DNA from: Gordionus sp. m RMFG-2023
Lineage: Eukaryota; Nematomorpha; Gordioida; Chordodea; Parachordodidae
NCBI RefSeq assembly: GCF_954871325.1
Contig: NC_088777.1
Span: forward strand, 16,655,366-16,719,365
Reading direction: 5' to 3'
Length of the DNA stretch: 64,000 nucleotides
Every line of letters begins with the position of its first letter. Within the stretch, counting starts at the first letter, position 1. Shown here one piece after another: positions 12,424 through 24,600 of this stretch. The position numbers and the translations under genes are program-made. Below the pieces are notes generated by a model, which was not told where the DNA came from, ran no database searches, and saw only the letters and a list, made by a program, of their open reading frames with translations.

Positions 12424-12446
12424 CTAACCCTAACCCTAACCCTAAC
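12424..12446 (-). repeat. Short interstitial telomere-like repeat (TAACCC)
   Basis: CTAACCCTAACCCTAACCCT followed by AAC gives almost four tandem copies of TAACCC, the complement of TTAGGG. It lies within otherwise AT-rich non-repetitive DNA. The repeat is perfect, which suggests it is recent or maintained by slippage. Confidence 0.75.
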
Positions 12447-12569
12447 ATGATTTTTAATAAGTTTAATAAGTATTATTACAATGACTTACAAATATTGCTA
12501 GATTGACGATTCATTCATTAAATGTATTTAATTTCCATAAATCTTTCATCGCTTCGTTTTCTTCTGTAT

Positions 12570-12910
12570 TTTATTTAAAAAGATTTAATTAGGTCCTTGT
12601 TCTGATTATGTTTCCATATGTTAAAATATGGATCTGGAAACCATTCCGATATCGAAATTAATATTTAAGAATATTCGATTTTACAAATTATTTACGGTTA
12701 GTGCATTTTTCCTAGGGTATTTTATTATTATCATTATTACTTATTTTATTTAAGATTTAATAAGCTCCTTGCTCTGATTCTGATTCCATATGTTGAAACA
12801 TAGATCTCGAAACCATTCCGATATCGAAGGCCCATTAATATTTAAGAACATTCTATTTTACAAATTATTTGCGGTTAATGCATAGGGGTATATATAATTA
12901 TCATTATTAT
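12570..12910. repeat. Tandem duplication, two units of about 170 bp
   Basis: 12570-12742 and 12743-12910 share GATCT(G/C)GAAACCATTCCGAT and AATATTTAAGAA(T/C)ATTC and differ at roughly one base in ten, plus a small insertion (GGCCC) in the second unit. Both end in TTATTATTATCATTATTA-like runs that may have mediated the duplication. Confidence 0.8.
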
Positions 12911-15239
12911 TTATTTTTTTGATGCTAAAAGAATAAATATATACATAAAAAAATATAACCCTTGATAAAGGTGATATTTACTCTTAAATTCGCTCAATAA
13001 TTTACATGATAAATTTATAAGATGAAAGCCCCTTTTATACTCGGCAGCACTGCAGGATGAAGTATTCATAGAAACGAAATTTTACAATTTTTATTATGAA
13101 TTATTTTATAGATATATTATCCAAGCCCTTCTTTAGGAACTTGGGCTAATTATTTTTTTGAATAAACAGTATTTCGGAAAAAATTTCTAAATCAAAATAG
13201 TAATTTTATTAAAAAAATTAAGTTATTTTACCCTCGTTTTAAAAACTATTCAATAGACAGGGCTGGATGATGCTTACTAGATAAATTATATGTATTTTTA
13301 TCTTACTAGTTTTTTAAAATTTTTTATTGATCTTTTTAAATAAAAGTTTAATTTCTGAGTGAGCAACATCTGTAAATATTCACCAACATAATATTTATAT
13401 GATCATGAATATTATAATATAAGGGTTTATTTTAATAAACTTACTGCAATATTGTTAAATCGGCTTAGTCATACCAGTCAAAAAAAAAATTGCTAACCCG
13501 TGAGGCACAGGTCAGTTTTTTTTTCAATGAGCTATTAATAGGTCTAGCTCTTCATCGAGGCTTAGATGATGTTCACATTTAAAATTTAGGTCTAATCCTT
13601 TTTGTGCTTTACAAAATAAAAACTGTTAAAATGGAGCTACTTATTATCACTTTAGGGTGTGAACACTATATGCCTTAAAATTTCCAATTTTCTGTGGGGT
13701 TTATAAATTATTTAAAATAATTTTAATGGGTGTAAAGCCCCACTTACTGTATTAATAAAAAGAAAGAGGATTCAAGTATAACTTCATAAAAAATATTGAC
13801 ATTTTGATAAGAAAGGAGCTCAATATAGGCCTTAAATAAAAAAAATAGCAGGAGAACTTAGCCCTCCCCTCAGTAATACATCCTTGATTTTAAGTAATTA
13901 CATTATTGGACGCATACATATATTTAATCGGGAGATATTCTTACTAGAATCGATGCCCTATATTTGGACACTTGCTTAATTACGTTGTGTTCTTTATTTC
14001 TGATCAAAGAATATTTTAGGGGTTCTTGATTTATTTTAATTACAGAATTTCGATAATTCGCTGCTTTTTAAAGTTTATCATGATGACCAGCTGTTTGTCT
14101 AGTTACGTTAATTATACAAATATTTATAAACATTGTTTACGATTAACAAATTCTATTAATTAGCCCTTATTTTATTTTAATTATAATGTTTACCCCCATT
14201 ATTTCACAAATTTAATTTTTTTTAATTATAATAAATAAAGAATTAAAATGGAAAGATGAAATACACACTACTGATAGATGAGAGTTGTGGGGTTATGAAA
14301 ACACAAATCTTTGATACTGATAACAAAGAATTGCTGGTAAAATGATACTAATTTATAATGAAACTTTTTTTATAAATTTTTTTTCTATATATTATGACAA
14401 AATCTTTTATTTTTATAATTAATAAAATTTGATAAAGAAATTTTTTTGAAAAATAACTTTTTATAGGCAATAATATATAGAAATACATCCATTAATTGAT
14501 ATCTTATATAGTTTATTTGTTATAATAATTCTAAATTTATGTAGATATCAGGGAATTTTAATTTAAAACATTAGATTATAAAATGCCACCAATCTATACA
14601 TTATAGTTTGAATAAATTTTATAATTTAATAATGATTTTTATGTTGTGTTGTCAATTGGTAAGCTTACTTTTGTATATGATAAAATACATCTTTATTGAT
14701 AGTAATAATAATCATATAAAAATATAAAAAAAAATTAAATATTTATTAGAAAATTTAATAATAAAATATCTCCATGTTCTAAAAATGATGTAAATGAACA
14801 TCATTAGAACTTTGATATATATGTTTCATAATAATAAGTTTAGCATTTCCATTATACCAATTTTTCCCTTAATAAACTAACTTATTCTTCATCTATACCT
14901 ATTATTACCATAGGCTTTTACAAACCAAAAAAAAATGGGTTCCACTACATAGTTTTACATTATAAATAAAATACATTTTATGCAAGTTTGTTAATCAATC
15001 CTTTTAAAAGGATCCAATCCTGATCATGATCTTTTCAAAAAAGGATCTAGGTACATCTTTTTGAAAATAGGATCACGTTGTTTTATAAATAGGATCACGT
15101 TGTTTTATAAATTTCCAAAAAATTTATGGTCAATGCAAAATTAAATAATATAAAAATAAATTAAATATAGTGTAAATTTATTGTAATAGAATAATATAAC
15201 AATAATAAATATTTATTTATAATTAAATTTATCTAAATC
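12911..15239. other. AT-rich intergenic DNA, little recognised
   Basis: The only clear structure is a short direct duplication near 15072-15112, where AGGATCACGTTGTTTTATAA occurs twice in tandem. No reading frame or transposon end is supported. Confidence 0.4.
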
Positions 15240-15597
15240 ATTATCATTCAAACATCCACGTATTTCATTTAGAACTTGTGTTAGCTTTACTAAGCAAGCA
15301 CTCCACAAGAGCTCTTGATGTCAATGGTTTGTTATATTCAATAAATTTTTGTTTAAATTTACATAAGTATTAAAAATATTAATTGAATCATCATTTCAAG
15401 AAAAAAAAATTATTTGAGTTTTGCAAGGAATTTTTCTCAAAAAACTATTAATTTCATCTACAATTATTTGAATAAACACCCTATGACAAATAAAGTGACA
15501 TAAGATGATGGATCTTTAATCAATCTATGTATTAAATATATGATTGCATCATCCTGCACTTCTGTAAAGTACATCACACTGAACAATTTAGTAGTTG

Positions 15598-16075
15598 GTT
15601 CATTAATTTCTAGGCGGGCAAAAAAATTGGATGGGGAGGGGGTATGAATAGGTTAAAAATATTTTTAAAACATTGAGCAGAGTGGGGAGGAGTGAATTTA
15701 AAAATTTGAGCTAAATAAGCAGAACATGTTAAAAATGATTTTTTTAAACTTTATAATATTGCAGATTACATAAGTTTAGTATTAAATATATTAAAATAAA
15801 TAAAGAGCCTTCAACCAATAAAATAATTTTAGACATTGGGTGGCAGGTTAGGCAAATTTATTGGATAAATGGGTGGGCAGGTGAATTAAAAGAAAACCAT
15901 GGCGGTCAGGCAAAATGAGTTATTTTTTAAAAACAATGGACAGGTAGGTTAGACCAATTTATTGGAATGGGTGGGCAGGTGAATTAAAAAGAATCCATGG
16001 CTGTCAGACAAAACGGGTATTTTTTTAAAAAACAATGGGCAGGCGTTTAGTCTGAAAAATCGCCCATTGCAGACC
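15598..16075. repeat. GGGTGGGCAGG-rich repeat block with tandem units
   Basis: A unit of about 110-120 bp is repeated near 15838-15950 and 15950-16055: each has GGGTGGGCAGGTGAATTAAA, then a CCATGGC(G/T)GTCAG, then a run of T and A with CAATGG(A/G)CAGG. The block ends with ATTGCAGACCTTTA, similar to the right ends of the GC-rich MITEs in this window. It looks like another DNA element whose internal part consists of a short G-rich word amplified in AT-rich DNA. The left end is not certain. Confidence 0.55.
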
Positions 16076-17330
16076 TTTATTACTTTTAGCAGATTCTCTT
16101 ATCCCTGTCAATTTACAGGGCCCATTCTTGCAAATAGTCAATTTGTTTACAAACTGTTCTTAACTGTATTATGACTTTCCGCCGGCATGAGGTCGTTTTG
16201 TTTTGCATCTAAGCTAACCAATTCTTCAAGCTCAATTAGACTTTCCATTATTTCCCTACTTTGTCATTTGAACATGCTAACTCTTTGCATATATTTTATC
16301 CTGCATAATCAATGCTTGTTTTTACCTATGCCCAGCATCATTTTTGTAGAGCATTATTACATGTCACTATGTTTGTTCACACGATCTATCTCACAGAATT
16401 TTCGGAATCTGAGTCTGAGTCTTATCCGCCAGGTGTCTTTGACTTTGCAGAAAGTTCTCTCAGCTTGTTCATATATTTTTTAATGATACATTTTGATATG
16501 GCTCTGAATAATGTTCTTTTATTGAAAAACAACTGAAACTCCTGTGAAATAGATTGTAAACGATTGTTCAAAATAATTCTAAGCATACCACCACCCCTCT
16601 AGCCTTCATATAATTTTGTCTGCAGGTTATGATTTTAAATGAACTGCCTTCATCCATTTTGAATACGAATTTCCTGAAATTTACCAATAAAAAGTCTAAT
16701 AGTTAAATAGGGTTAACAGTCTGTAAATATTTTGACGATTTGCGAGGGCGGGTGGTTATCGCCACTCAATCAATCGATAGGGGTAAAAAAATCTGTCGAG
16801 AAGGGAGAGGTATCGGAAATCATCAAATTAACAATACCATTCTCATTGTTCTGTACGATACTCTCCATGGAAACTCAAGGTGATGCACGACTCATAAAGG
16901 ATAAGTTGACTTAATAGTTAATTTAGGTAAGATATAGAAAATTGCTAAATAAAATTATTTTTTAGAACATGGAGACATACTATTATTTTTTAGAATATTA
17001 ATATTTGTTTTTTTTAAATACCTTTTTTAACATGATTGTTATTTAAATAAGTTATTCAATCATCTACAAAATCATGAGGTCATACCGGACCCAGTCCATA
17101 GATCAAATAAAGGTCAGCGATATTCCACAGAATAAAATAAATTAAAAAATTTGGCCCAGAACTGTTCTACAGTTATAGATATAAAAAAACCAAGTCTAGC
17201 TCTTTAGAATGTTATCTTGAGGAAATAATATGCTTTCATATATATTTAAATTGTCTAATTATCTCCTTTTTTTTATCTTAATAAATAAATTTATATAAAA
17301 AAATGATTTTAATGTTACCACTTTATTAGT
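16076..17330. other. Possible decayed coding-like DNA, not identified
   Basis: 16150-16540 and 16730-16910 have less extreme base composition and open frames of 60-98 codons, but I recognise no family in any frame. The frames are short and overlapping, which fits decayed repeat sequence. I looked here for the missing first exon of the P5B ATPase and did not find one. Confidence 0.3.
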
Positions 17331-17334
17331 ATAG

Positions 17335-17540
17335 TATATTTAGTTCATATTTATAGTATTTTCGATTGATATTTTTGTATTACCTTTAACATATATTAGT
17401 AGTTTAGCCAAATAATATATTTCATTATTGTATTTTATTATAAAATCCCATAATTGTTGTGTAAGCAAATTCACAAGATAATGCCAAAATATTAAAAATA
17501 AATATTTTACAAAAATAATAAAATAAACAATATTTATCCC
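17335..17540 (-). repeat. LTR of the gypsy fossil, left copy
   Basis: Diverged copy of 20650-20850; shared order of words over about 200 bp. Boundaries are approximate because the ends have drifted. Confidence 0.65.
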
Positions 17541-20500
17541 CAATGACCAGTAGTTTCTATTGTGTAATACTTCCTTCAGCTTCTTGACTTCTATCATTTT
17601 CTTTCCTCTCCTTTAGCTTCATTTCATCGTTATTGTTTACTACGTCCCCTTTGTTTACTTTCGGTTCTCTCTTCTACTTCGTACTCTTCGGTTAAAATAT
17701 TTTCGGTTCTTTTCCTTAATTGATCAATATGACGTATAATCGTTTTACCCTCTATACTTTATATCTTAGTCCGTTTTAATAATGGCTTCATTCCATTTTT
17801 TCTTTATTATTGTAAATGCGCGACCACATTTTTTTCATTTATCTCGAATTTTTGTGTAGTATTCTAACTTCTCTTTTATGTTCCCCTGTTCTAATATATG
17901 GTTTAACAATCCTCTAGGTAATTTTGTATTATTTCAGCGGTACTTTGTTAATTTTCTGTCCCGAGTATATTTCGGTAATTGTAGAAAAAAAGAGCTAAAC
18001 TGTTTTATAAATACCCCTCGTTTCTTTCCAATAATGAATTTGAAATGGCCCAGCATAATCAATATGTAATAGGTGCCATGCTTATGATAGTTTTGACCAA
18101 TTTTGAGTTGATGTCTTATGAGGCATATTGTGTTGTTCCTGGCATTCTCTACATTTTTCCACCCATGTTTCTATATCTTGGTTTATATTAGGCCACCACA
18201 CGTACTGTCTTGCTCTCATCTTCATTTTTACCATTTCAATATGTCCTTAATGTATCATGTCTAACACGTTTATTGTTGTGGTATTATCATGTTAGTTTTC
18301 CATAGTAAACAACCTCTCTCTCTCTTTTGTGATTTCCTCTCTTTGTCTAATACTCCTGCATGTTCGTATTTTATAGGCCATCCCTCTATTGCATGCCTGT
18401 TAGTGAGTACCTCATCTTGTATTTTCTTTCAATTTCATTTGCACTCATTGGTGTTTACCTGTATTTAATCTAGTATTTCTTCTTTTGATATTGTGGTTCC
18501 CTGCATAGGTTATTGAGATAGCCTGTCAGCATTGGCTATTTGTCGACTACTTTTGAATCCTATTTCATATTGTTAACCTGCTAATAATATAGTCCATCTT
18601 TGTATTCTGGCAGTGGATGTTTTGGGCATATCTTTTCTTAGATGAAACAAACTCATTAATGGCTTGTGGTCTGTTAAATTTGAACTTTTTTCGATATATA
18701 AATTCTTTGAATTTTGTAAACCCAAATATGATGGCAAGAGCTTCTCTTTCTATTTGGCTATAATTTTTCCCTTACCCCCTTCTATATGTGATATTACTGC
18801 CACAATTCCTATGGCTGACACATCTGTTGCTAATATAATAGGTAATTTCTGATCATAATTTTGTAATATTGGATACTACTATTTCTTTATTTTTTTTATA
18901 CGCCTCTTTGCATTCATTTGTCCATATCCAAACTACTGCCTTTTCTAATAATTTATATAATGGTTTGGCTTTGTCTGTAAAATTTGAAATAAATTTTGAA
19001 TATTATGTTTCTGATTCTAATTGTTTTAAGTTAGTTGGTTTTGGTGCTTTTTTTTACTTCGTATTTTTTTCTGTAGTTGTAATCTCGTTTTTTGTATATT
19101 GTGTTCTAAGTACTTGACATTTTGTTTGAAAAATTTACATTTTTCTATCTTTAGTTGATACCATTTTTGTCTAGACATTTTACTACCTTTTTTAAATTTG
19201 TTTCGTGTTTCTCTCGTTATTATAATATCATCTAAATAACAAGCTACTCCTTCAAAACCTTTTAATAAATTATCGATGACCCGAAATTGTACTGTAGAAG
19301 ACGATATCCCAAAAGGTAGTCTTGTATATTTAAATAATACTCTACGCGTATTTATTACAAGATATTTGTGTGAGTCTTCCTCCATTTTAATTTGAAAATA
19401 GGCATCTGAGAGATAAATATTGAAAATTTCTCTCCTTTTTCTAAACTGGCTAATAAATCTTGGATTCTTAGTATTGGGTACGAATCAATATTAATATTTT
19501 GATTTATAGTTCTTTTAAAATCCCTGCAAATTCATAATGTTTTATCTTTCTTTTGAACAATTACTACAGGTGATGCAGTGAATGAATATTTTTTTCTATT
19601 ACTCCTCATTTTAGCAATCTGTCTAAATTTCTTCAACCTCTTCTTTTAATGCGTATGGTACGGGATGTTTTACTGAAATTTGGTTCTCGTTTTTCATATA
19701 TATTTGTGCCTTAAAATCTTTTAAAAAGTTCAATTCTTTGGTAAATCGAGGAAATTCATTTTTTATATTAATGTTATTTATTTGTATGGCCCCTTTAGGT
19801 ATTTCAGTCATCATTGGAAATTTTAATTATCCATTTCCATTGATTTTTTAGAGGTCTGATATCACTGTTGTTTATTTTGATAACCACCCAAAATTCTAGA
19901 TTATATCATTTGTAGTATTATTAATAAAATTCACTATTTATTTTCTACAGACTCGAGCATTGTGCCCAATTTTTGTTTCATTTATATCAAGTAGCATCCT
20001 TGAAAGGACAATTTTTTCTTCTATGGTTTCCGCCGAAGGAGTGGCAGGGATTTGGTTTTTTCTAACTCCTATTATAATTATTATATTGTTTTGAGTTTAT
20101 CATTATTAACCTTTTTAATTATATTTTTATCATATCTTCTAACTGATCAATTGTAGTTTCATCTTTTTGAATTAATTTTGTGTTCTTTATAGCTGTTTCC
20201 ACCGCAATAGCTATTTGAATAGCCTTATTTATATTCAAATCATCCTCGGATAATGACCTTTGTAATATTTTTGAATTTTTTAGTCCAAATATAAATTTAT
20301 TTCTTAAAGCAGTATTCAAATATCCATTCAATTGATAATTTTCGAAGATTCTATATATAGTCTATTTTTTCATTTTTTTGATTGTATAGATAAAAATTAT
20401 ATTTTTCTATAATTATATTAGGTTTGAAATGAAAAAATTTGATTAATATATTATCTATTTTTAATACCATTTTTTACAGGATTATAAGATACACATAAAT

Positions 20501-20649
20501 TTACCAGTATTTTGTAAGTATCACATCCTACTGTTAATAACAGTGATTTTTCATGTGATGATTAACCTTGGTTGTATGTTTTTAAATTCTTTAAGTCTTA
20601 CCATCTTTGTAACACAAGCTTGAATCTGTTAGACTTTTTGCGTCATTCC

Positions 20650-20850
20650 TAAAGTATATTTAATTCATATTAGTATTTTCAACAGATATTTTTGTATTAC
20701 CGTTAACATATATTAGTAGTAATTTAGCCAAATTATATATTTCTTTATTGTATTTTATCATAAAATTCCATTCTTTTTGTGTAGCAAATTCACAAGATTT
20801 CCAAAATAATAAAAATAAACATTTTATAAAAAAATAAAATAAACAATTTA
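20650..20850 (-). repeat. LTR of the gypsy fossil, right copy
   Basis: Diverged copy of 17335-17540 at the other end of the fossil. As the element lies on the - strand, this is its upstream LTR. Boundaries are approximate. Confidence 0.65.
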
Positions 20851-20883
20851 ATACATAACAATTAGATCAGTGTATATGTATAT

Positions 20884-21185
20884 CAGAGACCTGCAGAGGT
20901 ACTATTTGCACGGCCCCGATCCGGATTTTTTTCAAAAATTTTTTTCCGGCCTTGTCCAGCTCGAGATTTATATTTTCAGGCTCGGCCCGGATTTTTTTAA
21001 AATACATTACGTTTATTTTTAATTTTTATATAATGGCGATTTAAAATATTCGGTTTTAAAATATACGACCCCACCCGGGTATTTTTTAAAACAAAATTTT
21101 CGGGCCGGTCCGGCCTGGGTATATTTATAAAATTAAAATATGGCCCGACCCATATACTTGGGCCGGTTTTGGTCTACAGGTCTCT
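20884..21185. mobile_element. GC-rich hAT-like MITE with 8-bp target duplication
   Basis: Left end CAGAGACCTGCAGAGG; right end CTACAGGTCTCT. The flanks ATGTATAT and ATTTATAT match at 7 of 8 bases, the hAT pattern. The interior alternates GGCCCGG-type words with T and A runs, as in 8902-9259. No coding capacity. Confidence 0.7.
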
Positions 21186-21465
21186 ATTTATATATAAAAT
21201 CAAGGAAATAATAAATAAAAATATTTGTCCAAGCCCCTCCCATTAAAAATTTCAATCGTTTTAACCCGGCTCCGATATCAGTCCAGGGTCTAATTGAATT
21301 CGAGCCTTCCCTGCTCAGTCCACATTTAAATTTTATTTTCCTTCAGCTCATGTTCTTAGCTTAGTTCCTCTGCTAAATCAATGAAGGGTTAATTGTCTAA
21401 ATATTATAGATATCATCAATTTTTTTATACTACTGGAAAATAAATAAAATAATAGGATTGCACAG

Positions 21466-21630
21466 GCTATAGAAAATGCAAGATATCTACTTACGCGTCT
21501 TATTGTTTGAGTGTAATACTTTTCGGAATTCCTTGGCTAATTATTTTCCTAAAACCGGTTTGGAAAATTCGATTTACATACAAAAAATGCGGTTTCGAAG
21601 ATGCGGGATGTGTTATATTAGAAGATGTAT
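21466..21630 (+). CDS. ATP13A: ATP13A exon: N-terminal membrane hairpin
   Basis: Reads (G)[19 protein letters not shown] then [17 protein letters not shown] and [12 protein letters not shown]. This matches the P5B-specific hydrophobic N-terminal region followed by a W-rich stretch and the A.TVLL-like segment. Starts in phase 1 after CACAG. Two donors compete: GTATGT after 21626 and GTAATT after 21630; only the second fits the phase of the next exon. Confidence 0.88.
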
Positions 21631-24600
21631 GTAATTTTAACTTAAAACTCGTATATTAATATTTTGAAAGATATTTATTTACCTAATAAGTAAAGTAAAT
21701 ATAATAATTAAAATGTTTCGATAACTCACTGAAACTCGGGGAAATTTTAAAAATTATTTTAAATATTTTTTTTTATTTAAAAAAAATAAATATGCGATCG
21801 TGTGGATATGGGTGAAAATTTTTTGATGTAATAATAATTCAAAGTTTCATTACTCAAAAGTTTTAAGAATTTCATTTTTTTTCTTGTGAAAATTTTCACA
21901 ATTCTTTAATTTTATGGAAAAGGTTTGTGCTATATTAATGAGGACTATAATTTTTTTTTGTGAAAACTTTCACAATTCTTTAATTTTACATTAAAAATAG
22001 AGTATAAATATTTAAAAATTTTAAAAGGCGTGTGCTATATTGGATGCTACTAAATTAGGACTATTCAATCAAATACTAGATAATTAAGCAATTTATTTAA
22101 ATAAACATAATATATAAACTGATAATAGATATATATAATTTGGAAAAAAATAGTTTTATATAAATTTATATCATTTAAAAATTTAATTAATTTACTTAAA
22201 TTTGACATATTTTTAATATTACCAAAATAAGAATATTCACGTATATATAAATGAGAGGAAGATTTTCTAGTGTTAAACGGCTCGTTTTGAGCCGATTTTT
22301 AAAAACGGCTAACTCAATATTTTAGCCAGAAAAATATTGCCTAAGCCTCAAGATTTCGAAAATATATGTCTAGACATTTGTTCCTTCTATGAGCAAAATC
22401 TTCAGGCTTGGGTAATATTTTTCTGGATGAGGTATTGAGTGAGCCGTTTTTAAAAATCGGCTCAAAACGAGCCGTTTAACAACACTAAGATTTTCTTCCG
22501 CCTTAAAATCCCTCCATAAACGCTCAACATTGAGTTGGTTCGATATATCATTTGGGTCTATAAAGTTTCTGCTGTGATTGACCGAGTAATGGTCATATCC
22601 ATTTTGATTAAGATTGTTATAACTTGAAAAAATATTAAATTTTAAGATTTGTGCGATCGCATATTTGTTATTTTTTAATAAAAAAAATAATATTAAAAAT
22701 TTTCCCGAGTTCAGTGAGTTACCAATATTTCTTGTGAAAATAAATTTAATAGTGATTTTGTAAGTGTATTGATATTCATTATTTCTTTATTTTTAAAATA
22801 AAAACTAAAACCGAGTCTTATTCTATTTGATTTTAATATTAAATTTTTTAAAATTATATACTATTTTTCGATCCTTAAGACCTCGTTTATAGTAAGCGCC
22901 TTTGGGTCAAGCGATGCGACACACATCGTTGAGTATTTTTTAAAAGCGAGCAATTATCGGTAAAATTTATGACTGCGTGAAGCGAGCTTACTATAAACGA
23001 GGCCTAACATAGAAGCTCAAGGTTCTAACTACTATATGTCTTAAGGAATTAATTCAGGACTTATGGTTCATTGAGCCCTGTTTCTATCAAATTTTAAAAA
23101 CTTTAATCAATAGCGCAAGATTTTTAAAAATTTAGAATTTTTACCGGACTATTTCTGACAATTTTATCATAAATTTTTGTTTATTTTTAAAAAAAATTTA
23201 ATGAGTACGATACCGACATAATCAGGTTTTTTAAAATTTAAGTTTTAAAGATTTGCTAAAATCCCAGATTTTTCTAAACTATGAGACACATATCTCTTCT
23301 CGGAATTAGTTAACTTCAGGATTAAAATTTACCTTACGTTCAGTGATTTTGAGCCATCTTTTTTATTTAAAATCTTGAATATAGACCACAATTTGTTAAA
23401 ATAACTATTGAAAATGAAATAAAAATTTTATAAGATGTTTTCTAATTTTTATAATCTTTTTGCCGATACGATCGGGTATAAAATTTTGGAGAAATAAAGG
23501 ATAACACACGTGAAATTCAAAATAAAATGTCAACTCTAAACCAAGGGATATTTATTGACCATCTAGTTTTTAGTGGGGTTGGTAAAAATCGTGATTTTTT
23601 AATATAAAAATTAATGAAATCTCTATTTTGATTTAAAATTGATACTAAAAAAAATCATAAGCCTTGGTAAAAAATACCTCATTAATCGATCATACTGTCG
23701 AATTTATGAATAACCAGTGGCGCTTTTACAATTTCGGAGGGCTCAAAAAAAATTTTAGATATAAAAAAATTTCCAATTTCGGAGGCTCAAAAAAATTTTA
23801 GATATAAAAAAATTTCAAATTCTCCTTCCCCACTAGTGACACCACTGCGAATAACCGGTTAAATTAGAAATATTAAATTGACTTAAAAGCATTAAATTTT
23901 ATTAGTTATGTTATCAATATTAATATTTGATTTATAATAATTTTAATATATTCTAATTCTTGTATAAAATTTAATTAAAATTTTTAATTTTAATACTCAC
24001 AATGTTTGTTATTGTTTAATTGAATTAATATTTTTATAAACTAGAATTACTAATAGTAAATTGCATCTAAACTATTCTTAGTATCAGCAAAATATAATCT
24101 GTTTTGCCCGGTCCGGTTTCAATTTTTTGCTAAGGTTAAATTTTACTATCGGATGATGGGTGTACTGCTTCAAGGCGATTTGGTTAATTAGCTAAATTAA
24201 ATTTATTCGAGATTATCTTATTTAATTCTTTGTGGCCTTTTAAAATACAAGCACGCTAGGTTACGTCTATCCACTCTTTCTTCCAACCCTTACATTTATA
24301 TGGCAGACATATATATACATATCCTATGGAGCTGCTAATATACTTTTGAAATATACACTACTAAATATACTTAAATTTCTAGAATAAAACCGGCCACAAG
24401 TATGTCATTCCATTGAAGATCATTTTTGTGGATTCTCAATCAGAAATGTAAACAAAAGATCATTCTTTATTTTGATTAATTTTATTAAAATATGATATTA
24501 ACCCTCTGCTAGTTTTTAAGCTTTTTAAAATTTAATTTGTTTAAATATAAGAATATATTAAAACTGGTAGCATAAAAAAATTTATTATTGTATCTGTGAT

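Larger units (their letters stand above)
17335..20850 (-). mobile_element. Ty3/gypsy LTR retrotransposon fossil
   Basis: Two similar LTR-like ends are visible in the same orientation, about 17335-17540 and 20650-20850, sharing words such as ACATATATTAGTAGT. Between them, on the - strand, parts appear in Ty3/gypsy order: gag-like remnant (about 20340-20100), reverse transcriptase (about 19850-19000), RNase H region (about 18900-18400) and integrase (about 18250-17600). By eye the LTR copies differ by roughly 15-20 percent, so it is old. It is broken in well over ten places and cannot be active. It lies upstream of, or in the first intron of, the P5B ATPase gene. Confidence 0.82.

Noticed and set aside
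21627-21632. GTATGT at 21627 as donor of the first exon found
   Set aside because: It is the better consensus, but leaves phase 0, for which no acceptor fits the next exon; the GTAATT donor four bases later fits.
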